DNA from: JBAZOJ01 sp041648755
Lineage (GTDB): Bacteria > Planctomycetota > B143-G9
Assembly: GCA_041648755.1 (NCBI GenBank)
Contig: JBAZOJ010000068.1
Location: 1 to 14,488, forward strand
Direction of reading: 5' to 3'
Length of the DNA stretch: 14,488 bases
Shown: positions 7,659 through 13,099 of the stretch, one piece after another
Layout: every line of letters starts with the position of its first letter
Numbering within the stretch: the first letter of the stretch is position 1
Made by a program: the position numbers and the translations under genes
Notes under the pieces: model-generated
What the model was told of the DNA's origin: nothing
What the model saw: only the letters and a program-made list of their open reading frames with translations
The model's database searches: none

Positions 7659-8324
7659 ATGCTCTTCTATTTCGCAGGCCCTCCCTGCTGCAATGGCACG
7701 GACTACCGAGCCATGATGGCTGGCCGCCGGGTGCTGTTCAGTTGCGGTGAACACCGCCGGGCCGCCTTCGCACATCCGTGGCCTTTTGCCGGTGCTGTGC
7801 TTGACTCCGGGGCTTGGAGCGCTGCCTGCGGCCGCCCTCGCCCCTCGATTGATTCCTACGCCGAATTCCTGGCCCGATCAGGGCATCTATTCGACTGGTA
7901 CGCATCGTATGACACAATCGGCGACCCAATTGCTTCAACTGCCGCATTCCGCAGACTTGTCGCGCAAGGTCTATCGCCTGTACCCGTCTTCCACCCCGGA
8001 GAGCCCCTATCTATCCTCGATGAATACCGTGCATGCTCTCCTATTGTCGCTCTCGGCTCCAATCCCCGCCTGTCCCGTGCTGAACGTGTCGCTCAACTCG
8101 AAGATGTCTTCACGCTGAAGCCACACAAATATCATCTCTTCCGCGCAAGCGACCCGCTGCTCCTTGCGCTTCACCCCTTTTCCGCCGACTCATCCACTTG
8201 GGCTCGCGCCGCATCCTGCGGCCTTGTCCCCGGGCCTGGACGGTCCCGCGTGCATTGCCCCGATAGCACGGCAGCTTTGCGCGCAAGGCTGTGGGTGGAG
8301 CACTTTGGTGCGATGTGCGCGTGA
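7659..8324 (+). CDS. Phage tRNA-guanine transglycosylase-like protein (DpdA-like)
   Basis: A 221-residue protein resembling the phage/DpdA branch of the tRNA-guanine transglycosylase (TGT) superfamily, TIM-barrel enzymes that exchange guanine for a 7-deazaguanine base in tRNA or, for DpdA, in DNA. Visible blocks in order: MLFYFAG (1-7), AVLDSGAWSA (46-55), FDWYASYDTIGDP (78-90), GLSPVPVFHPGEP (104-116), PIVALGSNP (128-136), KYHLFRAS (157-164) and HPFSADSSTWARA (172-184). By analogy Asp49 and Asp177 are candidate catalytic acids; this is inferred. The length is short compared with bacterial TGT (about 370), and the TGT CxCxxC zinc site is not seen, though single Cys and His residues lie near the C-terminus. 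No preQ0 synthesis gene (folE, queD, queE, queC) is in the window, so a precursor would have to come from elsewhere. There is no ribosome binding site before ATG 7659; TATACC at 7644-7649 could be a -10 box giving a near-leaderless message. The N-terminus is chosen because MLFYFAG starts this family. Confidence 0.72.
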   Translation: MLFYFAGPPCCNGTDYRAMMAGRRVLFSCGEHRRAAFAHPWPFAGAVLDSGAWSAACGRPRPSIDSYAEFLARSGHLFDWYASYDTIGDPIASTAAFRRLVAQGLSPVPVFHPGEPLSILDEYRACSPIVALGSNPRLSRAERVAQLEDVFTLKPHKYHLFRASDPLLLALHPFSADSSTWARAASCGLVPGPGRSRVHCPDSTAALRARLWVEHFGAMCA

Positions 8325-8363
8325 ACGTTGACACCGGCGTGTTCGGGGAGATAATTTAGCCAA

Positions 8364-8408
8364 TCTGACCGATCCGACCGATCCGACCGATCAGTCTGAT
8401 CAGTCGAA
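8364..8408. repeat. Left array of 9-bp units flanking the four-helix-bundle gene
   Basis: Five 9-base units in tandem: TCTGACCGA, TCCGACCGA, TCCGACCGA, TCAGTCTGA, TCAGTCGAA. The last two are imperfect reverse complements of the first three, so the array is a palindrome centred on GATC at 8389-8392 and could fold as a hairpin. The last unit runs straight into the ribosome binding site of the gene at 8422, so the hairpin would lie in its 5' leader. A second array of the same design follows the gene. Confidence 0.9.
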
Positions 8409-8421
8409 AGGAAAGACCCGA

Positions 8422-9168
8422 ATGGAAAAGCCTGAAGATAAGAACCAGCCCGCCCCCCCGCATCGCCTTCGCCCCAGTGGAGGCTACCGCAAGCTACGTT
8501 CCTTCCGGGTGACCACCATCATCTACGACGCCACGGTATCGTTCTGCGAACGTTTCGTGGATCCTCGCTCGCGCACGGTGGATCAAATGGTGCAGGCTGC
8601 CCGCAGCGGCCGCCAGAACATCGCCGAGGGCAGCCGCGCATCAGGAACTTCCAGCCAGACGGAACTTCGCCTCGTAAATGTCGCCCGCGCGAGTCTCGAT
8701 GAATTGTTGCTCGACTACGAGGACTATCTGCGACAGCGTGGCAGGCCGCAGTGGGACAAGGATCATCCGCAAGCGCAAGCCGTCCGGGCAATTGGCCTGA
8801 AACCGGTAGAAGATCAGTCCGAAGGATCCGATGCCACATTGTACTCACCGTGGTTGACGCACTCAGACCCCGAGGTCGTAGCCAACACAATCATATGCCT
8901 GATCCATCAGGCGAACTACCTGCTGGACCGGCAAGTCGCCGCGCTGGAGAGTGACTTCATACATGAAGGCGGCTACAGCGAACGTCTGGCTGCCGCGAGG
9001 GTTGCCCAGCGGCAGGGCAACACTGCCACAAATACCCCGCCAGCCCCCAACTGCCCGACCTGCGGCAAGCCAATGGTTCTGCGCACAACTCGCAAGGGCG
9101 ATCGCGCAGGCTCGCAGTTCTGGGGTTGCAGTGCCTATCCCGCCTGCCGGGGCACTCGCCCGGTTTGA
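8422..9168 (+). CDS. Four-helix-bundle protein with suffix domain and C-terminal zinc ribbon
   Basis: A 248-residue protein. Residues ~20-105 match the four-helix-bundle family related to 23S rRNA intervening-sequence proteins and Avd (key block RSGRQNIAEGSRASGTSSQT, then ELRLVNVARASLDELLLDYEDYL). Residues ~145-196 (VVANTIICLIHQANYLLDRQ, then VAALESDFIHEGGYSERL) match the 'suffix' extension that accompanies one subgroup. The C-terminus is a topoisomerase-I-type zinc ribbon with Cys211-x2-Cys214 and Cys236-x5-Cys242 (CPTCGKPM...FWGCSAYPAC), which suggests nucleic-acid binding. The molecular role of this family is not established. A ribosome binding site (AAAGGAAAG) lies ~10 bases before ATG 8422. 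It is not a usual phage head gene. Tandem 9-bp palindromic arrays flank it within 14 bases upstream and 17 bases downstream, so it looks like a self-contained cassette inserted between the TGT-like and scaffold-position genes. No reverse transcriptase is near. Confidence 0.85.
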   Translation: MEKPEDKNQPAPPHRLRPSGGYRKLRSFRVTTIIYDATVSFCERFVDPRSRTVDQMVQAARSGRQNIAEGSRASGTSSQTELRLVNVARASLDELLLDYEDYLRQRGRPQWDKDHPQAQAVRAIGLKPVEDQSEGSDATLYSPWLTHSDPEVVANTIICLIHQANYLLDRQVAALESDFIHEGGYSERLAAARVAQRQGNTATNTPPAPNCPTCGKPMVLRTTRKGDRAGSQFWGCSAYPACRGTRPV

Positions 9169-9185
9169 TTTTCTTCTCCGCCCGA

Positions 9186-9221
9186 TCCGACCGATCTGAC
9201 CGATCAGCCTGATCAGTCTGA
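9186..9221. repeat. Right array of 9-bp units flanking the four-helix-bundle gene
   Basis: Four 9-base units: TCCGACCGA, TCTGACCGA, TCAGCCTGA, TCAGTCTGA. Order and orientation copy the left array (TCYGACCGA units, then TCAGYCTGA units, joined at a central GATC), so the two arrays are direct repeats of each other and each is an imperfect palindrome. It begins 17 bases after the stop codon at 9168 and is not followed by a T-run. Confidence 0.9.
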
Positions 9222-9310
9222 TTGCAGCCTCCTAAACCTCTGCCCCATCCGATCTTACGTCCGCCACCGTCTCCAAACACGCCATAAACCGCCATCTGCG
9301 CCTTTTCCTT

Positions 9311-9326
9311 TGCCCGATTTCGGGCA
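9311..9326. promoter_or_regulatory. Short perfect dyad
   Basis: TGCCCGA (9311-9317) and TCGGGCA (9320-9326) form a 16-base perfect inverted repeat around TT. It is in the intergenic DNA ahead of the scaffold/capsid block, 61 bases before promoter-like copy B. It lacks a T-run; an operator site is possible but unproven. Confidence 0.35.
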
Positions 9327-9386
9327 TCGCAATTCGCCAAGACTCATCTAACCCCTTTGCCTGCCTGATGTTGCGGCCCATATGCC

Positions 9387-9409
9387 CAATTCTGCCTCCC
9401 TTTATATAG
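9387..9409 (+). promoter_or_regulatory. Promoter-like element, copy B
   Basis: CAATTC then TGCCTCCCTTTATATAG: the partner of the element at 4611-4632. TATATA at 9403-9408 would be a good -10 box; a matching -35 is not obvious. It ends 45 bases before the ATG of the scaffold-position gene, so it could start a head-gene transcript downstream of the inserted cassette. An extra TTTGCCTGCCT, identical to part of copy A, occurs at 9356-9366. Confidence 0.5.
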
Positions 9410-9454
9410 ACGGCCAACACACGAACCCGGCCCTCAGAAGGAGCAGTCCACCAA

Positions 9455-9811
9455 ATGAATCCTGACCCGACACCGACCGACCCGCAGGTACCGGACCCCA
9501 TCCCGGAATCAACTCCGGCGCCAGATCCTCCGGCGACCACCGAGCCCCCGCCATCCCCGAGCCCCACGCAGTCGCTTGATAATCTGATCACAGCAGCGCG
9601 GGAGCGCGGGTTTCGCAATCCCACACTTGCAGCGCGATTTGCCGCAGCCGAGGATGAGCCCAACCGCGCACTTGCGGCGCTGGCCGAGTCCGATCCGTAC
9701 CTTGTAGCACCACCTGTCTCGCCGACGAATCCGCCGGTCTCGCGCAAGCCGGTTTCCTTCGCGAACAACATCCTCGCAGCCGCGCGTAAGCGCCGCCCAA
9801 GACCCTTCTAA
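9455..9811 (+). CDS. Proline-rich protein in scaffold position
   Basis: A 118-residue protein with GAAGGAG upstream of ATG 9455. The first ~45 residues are almost wholly Pro/Thr/Asp/Ser (acidic, disordered). The middle (SLDNLITAARERGFRNPTLAARFAAAEDE) is helical, and the C-terminus is strongly basic (FANNILAAARKRRPRPF). A disordered or acidic N-terminus, helical core and basic C-terminal helix immediately before the major capsid gene is the layout of small scaffolding proteins, whose basic tail contacts the capsid protein. There is no sequence motif to confirm this; a head decoration or other assembly protein is possible. The capsid gene begins 15 bases downstream. Confidence 0.6.
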   Translation: MNPDPTPTDPQVPDPIPESTPAPDPPATTEPPPSPSPTQSLDNLITAARERGFRNPTLAARFAAAEDEPNRALAALAESDPYLVAPPVSPTNPPVSRKPVSFANNILAAARKRRPRPF

Positions 9812-9826
9812 CCCTCAGGAGACTCG

Positions 9827-10921
9827 ATGTCAAACATCTCAGGCATCCTCACCACCCTCAACTCACCGGGTGCATTCGAGGATCTCTCCCCGATCATCGC
9901 CGAAACCGCGGCGATGTACTCCGTTCCTCTCCTCGCGCTGTTGCCCCGCACCTCCGCAGCCAACGTCAAGCACGAGTGGTTCGAGGATCGCCGGAAATCC
10001 CTCTCCGACTCGCTCGGCGCCGCATGCGACAATGACGACACCGATATCACCGTGGCCGACGGCACCAAGTTCCGCGTCCGCGACCTCGTCAGGATCGAAT
10101 CCGAAGTCCTGCTCGTGACTTCGCGCACTGGCAACACCCTCACCGTCGTCCGTGGCTTCGGCGAAACTGCGCCTGCCGCACACGCCGACGACTCCCCCGC
10201 CGAGATCATCGGCAACGCCAACCTCGAAGGCGCAACCGCCATCGAGTCCAACGCGACCGCACGCGTCCGCAAGTACAACATGACCCAGATCTTCCAGACC
10301 CGGGTCGAGGTATCGGGCTCGCGCGGAGAAGTGAACAGCGCCGGGGGAGACGAACTCTCCTACCAGGTTCTGAAGCAACTCCGCGAGCACCTCGTCGAGA
10401 TCGAGCGCGCCGTGATCTCCGGGACACGTTGCGATGGCGACGCTACGACCCCGCGCACTATGGCGGGACTGACCGAGACCATCGCTACGCACGTCACGCC
10501 GGTCAACGGCACGCTGACCCAGGCCGCCTTCATCAACTTCCTGCGCGGCATTTTTGCCGACGGCGGCCAGCCCGGCCTGATTCTCGCTTCCCCGCTGGCC
10601 GTTCAGGCCATCAACTTCTGGGGCAAGGGCAGCATCATGGCGAAGTCAGACGACTCGCTGTTTGGCATGGCCTACGCCGAGTACCTCTGCGAGTTCGGGC
10701 TGCTCCGCATCCTGATGGACCGCTTCGTCCCCTCAGGCAGCCTGTTCGCGCTCGATCCCGAACTGATCTCCTATGCACCCCTCGCGTCCCGCGACACTCA
10801 CATCATCCCGCTCGCCCGCACAGGCGACGCCGACAGCGCCTTGATCATCACCGAGGCCACCGTCGAACTGCGCGATGAATACTGCCACGGGATGCTGACC
10901 GGAATCACCGGCGGAGCGTAA
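9827..10921 (+). CDS. Major capsid protein (SU10/DUF5309-type, HK97 fold)
   Basis: A 364-residue protein that builds the icosahedral shell. The start ATG 9827 follows CAGGAGA. Features in line with the SU10-type capsid family: an N-terminal arm (GAFEDLSPIIAETAAMYSVP, 15-34), a spine entry with HEWFEDRRKSLSD (49-61), an inserted beta domain at ~65-130 (DITVADGTKFRVRDLVRIES through LTVVRGFGETAPAAHA), the 'RVRKYNMTQIFQTRVEVSGS' segment (146-165), the long spine helix LKQLREHLVEIERAVISG (182-199), and the C-terminal block MDRFVPSGSLFALDPELISY ... ELRDEYCHGMLTGI. No protease is encoded nearby and the N-terminal arm is short, so maturation may not involve cleavage (inference). It lies between the scaffold candidate and a small membrane-anchored protein. 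Confidence 0.9.
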   Translation: MSNISGILTTLNSPGAFEDLSPIIAETAAMYSVPLLALLPRTSAANVKHEWFEDRRKSLSDSLGAACDNDDTDITVADGTKFRVRDLVRIESEVLLVTSRTGNTLTVVRGFGETAPAAHADDSPAEIIGNANLEGATAIESNATARVRKYNMTQIFQTRVEVSGSRGEVNSAGGDELSYQVLKQLREHLVEIERAVISGTRCDGDATTPRTMAGLTETIATHVTPVNGTLTQAAFINFLRGIFADGGQPGLILASPLAVQAINFWGKGSIMAKSDDSLFGMAYAEYLCEFGLLRILMDRFVPSGSLFALDPELISYAPLASRDTHIIPLARTGDADSALIITEATVELRDEYCHGMLTGITGGA

Positions 10922-10922
10922 C

Positions 10923-11198
10923 ATGAGCGCACTCGAGCGAATTCCCGGCTGGGCGGGCGGATTGGCCCTCAGCGTCCTGATTCTCGTGCTCGGAGCATGG
11001 GGCGGCTTCGTGATGTCGTCCCTGCGCGACGACGCGAGACGCATATCCGAGGTCAGAGAGGTATCGGCTTCAGTCAACACCCGGCTTGACGAAGTGCAGG
11101 AGCAACTGCGCGATATCAAGACCGAAGTCCACCGTATGTCCCTCGAAGTCGAACGCCTCAGCGAGTGGCGAAATGGAATGCAGGGGGTACGTCAATGA
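10923..11198 (+). CDS. Small membrane-anchored coiled-coil protein
   Basis: A 91-residue protein. ATG 10923 follows the capsid stop by one base, with GGCGGAG upstream. Residues ~11-33 (GGLALSVLILVLGAWGGFV core) form one membrane span with a short outside N-terminus; residues ~38-82 are a coiled coil with regular heptads (SASVNTRLDEVQEQLRDIKT, then EVHRMSLEVERLSEWR). This is the general form of small phage membrane proteins of the XhlA/holin-accessory or spanin-like type, but lysis genes are not expected between the capsid and connector genes. A virion-associated or membrane-tethering role is equally possible. The next gene starts inside its stop (ATGA). Confidence 0.7.
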   Translation: MSALERIPGWAGGLALSVLILVLGAWGGFVMSSLRDDARRISEVREVSASVNTRLDEVQEQLRDIKTEVHRMSLEVERLSEWRNGMQGVRQ

Positions 11199-12130
11199 GC
11201 TATCCCGTCACATTCCGCACCACCTTCCGACTGTCGGGCATCTCCATAGAGGTCGACCCCGATCTTCGCGCCGAATTGCGCGACCCGCTGAACCGTCCTG
11301 TCGGCACGTATTCACTCGCTGACGGGACCATTGTCCTCGACGCCCCCTCGCTCGAGTACTCCGTGGCAACCGACATCGCACCGCTGCCCGCAGGGCCGGT
11401 CGAACTGCTGTGGTACGCCAACCATGACGGCGCGCACATGACACCCTATCCTCTGCGCCAGCCCTCTTTCCGCGCCGTTAGTCCAGCGCCACGCTTCGGC
11501 GCCACTGTGGCCTCTGTCCTCGAACGTATGAGAGGACTCGACATCCCCGACTTCGCCCCGCTCTACGGGGGTGCCTCGGGCACTGGCGAAGACGTGCTGG
11601 GCCGATTCCTCGATTCCGCCGCAACGGCCGTAACATCGGCCCTTCCCGCAGCCCTTTTCCCCTTGCTGACCGGCAGCCGACTTCTTTTGACCCCTGACGC
11701 GCCGCTCGGAAGCGCAGTCTTTCAACTCCCGGCACCGGGAGAAATAGCCTCTTGCGCGATTTATGTTGACGGCGCATCCACTCCGCTTTCACCTTCGACT
11801 TACACACTCGACGGCAAACTGCTCTCCCTCCGCACTCCCCTGGTGGGGGGAGAGCGCGTCGAGGTGGATCTCACCTGGTCGGGATCGGCTCCCCTGCTGC
11901 TTGCTGACCTCGTGACCGCTATCGCCGCAGCCGAGTCCGCCTTGTCGCTTGTCCCGCCCTCGTCCGACGCCCGGTCTTCACTGATGGCCGAACGCGCGAA
12001 TTCCCTCGCACGTCTCGCCAGCCTCGGTTCCGGCTCGCTTGTACCCGCCGAATGGCGTGCCTTGCCACTGCCTCCGGGTGGTCCGTTCGAACTCCCTGTC
12101 ATTTCCTTCGGTCAATTCCGCACAACATAG
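11195..12130 (+). CDS. Hypothetical phage structural protein (connector/tail position)
   Basis: A 311-residue protein; ATG 11195 overlaps the preceding stop (ATGA) and GGGGG at 11183-11187 can serve as ribosome binding site. An ATG at 11174 in the same frame is a weaker alternative. The N-terminal ~95 residues are beta-rich (MSYPVTFRTTFRLSGISIEV, DGTIVLDAPSLEYSV, GPVELLWYANHDG) like an immunoglobulin-type domain of the sort found on phage surfaces. The middle has a helical Ala/Leu-rich stretch (FLDSAATAVTSALPAALFPL, 132-151), then a second beta section (CAIYVDGASTPLSPSTYTLD) and a helical C-terminal part. The position after the capsid gene suggests a head-completion or tail component. No known family recognised. 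Confidence 0.7.
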   Translation: MSYPVTFRTTFRLSGISIEVDPDLRAELRDPLNRPVGTYSLADGTIVLDAPSLEYSVATDIAPLPAGPVELLWYANHDGAHMTPYPLRQPSFRAVSPAPRFGATVASVLERMRGLDIPDFAPLYGGASGTGEDVLGRFLDSAATAVTSALPAALFPLLTGSRLLLTPDAPLGSAVFQLPAPGEIASCAIYVDGASTPLSPSTYTLDGKLLSLRTPLVGGERVEVDLTWSGSAPLLLADLVTAIAAAESALSLVPPSSDARSSLMAERANSLARLASLGSGSLVPAEWRALPLPPGGPFELPVISFGQFRTT

Positions 12131-12141
12131 AAAGGTTCACA

Positions 12142-12699
12142 ATGGCTGAAACCTGGGTTTGGACCTGCCCGCGAACCGGCTTCAACGGTGGCAATCTCGA
12201 TGCCAATGAGAAGCTCGGATTCTACGGCGCCAACTTCGCCGACCCCGTCACCGTCAACTCTTACCAGGGGTCGACGCACTTTTCCGACGATGGCGTCACC
12301 ACTGACCTGTGCAGCGTTCACTGCAACAACGTCAAGTACCTGACTGCCAGCACCTGCTCCCTGAACGGCGGCGCTTCCGCGTCGCTTGCAGGCCTTGCCA
12401 ACTCCGACGCCACCCTCAAGATCACCCTCTCCGGCCTCGGCACCGTCCAGACGCTCAACACCCGCTTCTACTCGTACAACGGCACCACCCGCGAGACCGC
12501 ACCTGACGGTGTCACCTGCCAGGCTGCCGAAATCAGCCAGGCCAACTGGACCTCAATCGCAGGTTCAGGCCAGGCATGCGCACTGGGCAATCAGGCCCCC
12601 GCATCCTCGCACTCGTGGTACATCGCCCTGTCAGTCATGCCCACCACCTCCGGCGTCAAGTCCGCCTTCGCCTTCGCCATCGAGACGGAGTACATCTAA
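12142..12699 (+). CDS. Hypothetical phage protein, Gly/Ser/Thr-rich beta protein
   Basis: A 185-residue protein from ATG 12142 with AGAAAGG upstream. It is rich in Gly, Ser, Thr, Asn and Trp/Tyr with few charged residues (TWVWTCPRTGFNGGNLDANE, LGFYGANFADPVTVNSYQGS, TLKITLSGLGTVQTLNTRFY), which predicts an all-beta domain such as a tail-tube, decoration or fibre protein. Seven Cys residues are unusual for a virion protein made in the cytoplasm. Its stop overlaps the next start (TAATG). No family recognised. Confidence 0.65.
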   Translation: MAETWVWTCPRTGFNGGNLDANEKLGFYGANFADPVTVNSYQGSTHFSDDGVTTDLCSVHCNNVKYLTASTCSLNGGASASLAGLANSDATLKITLSGLGTVQTLNTRFYSYNGTTRETAPDGVTCQAAEISQANWTSIAGSGQACALGNQAPASSHSWYIALSVMPTTSGVKSAFAFAIETEYI

Positions 12700-13079
12700 T
12701 GGCGCCCCGTTGGTACTTCAATGCGTTGCTCACTGACGGAAGGCTCGTGACTTCCAAGGACGACCCGTCGTCGAGCATCCCCTGGCTTTCCCTTAGAGAA
12801 GCCGTATCGGCAGGAGGGCCAACCATTGCGGTGCTTGCACTGCGCAAGGAAGACGACCCCGACTTCTCCATCGAACTACCCCCTGTAGGCCGTTACTTCC
12901 ATCTGAAGCGCGCGCGATGCGAGTTCAGATCGCCTTCGGAGCCCCTTACGTTCTTCGGACTCGGATTCGAAGCCGACGGAGGCGCAGTGTTCGTATGGGG
13001 CGGCCCCGACGGCCGAGTCTCAATGGAACTCCGGAACGACCTGGCGAGCATTTCGCCAGCCGCAATCCCCGCTCCATAG
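12699..13079 (+). CDS. Hypothetical phage protein
   Basis: A 126-residue protein whose ATG (12699-12701) shares its A with the upstream TAA, so it is translationally coupled. It contains short beta segments (MAPRWYFNALLTDGRLVTSK, GPTIAVLALRKEDDPDFSIE, RYFHLKRARCEFR, AVFVWGGPDGRVSMELR) and no membrane segment. The small beta-rich form and location fit a tail or fibre accessory protein. Not recognised. Confidence 0.65.
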   Translation: MAPRWYFNALLTDGRLVTSKDDPSSSIPWLSLREAVSAGGPTIAVLALRKEDDPDFSIELPPVGRYFHLKRARCEFRSPSEPLTFFGLGFEADGGAVFVWGGPDGRVSMELRNDLASISPAAIPAP

Positions 13080-13099
13080 CTTTGATCGGAGGCTGAACC

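Noticed and set aside
8364..8408. CRISPR array
   Set aside because: The units are 9 bases, directly adjoining with no spacers, and there are no cas genes.
8422..9168. Diversity-generating retroelement based on the Avd-related four-helix bundle
   Set aside because: No reverse transcriptase, no template/variable repeat pair and no C-type lectin target were seen; the suffix domain and zinc ribbon place the protein in a different subgroup.
9186..9230. Intrinsic terminator after the four-helix-bundle gene
   Set aside because: The palindrome is imperfect and no T-run follows on the + strand.
9232..9771. 179-codon minus-strand frame opposite the proline-rich gene
   Set aside because: It is the Gly/Ser/Val-rich mirror of Pro/Thr-rich coding sequence, has no ribosome binding site and opposes a well-supported gene.
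9863..10492. 209-codon minus-strand frame opposite the capsid gene
   Set aside because: The capsid homology on the + strand is strong; the antisense frame is a product of GC-rich codon bias.
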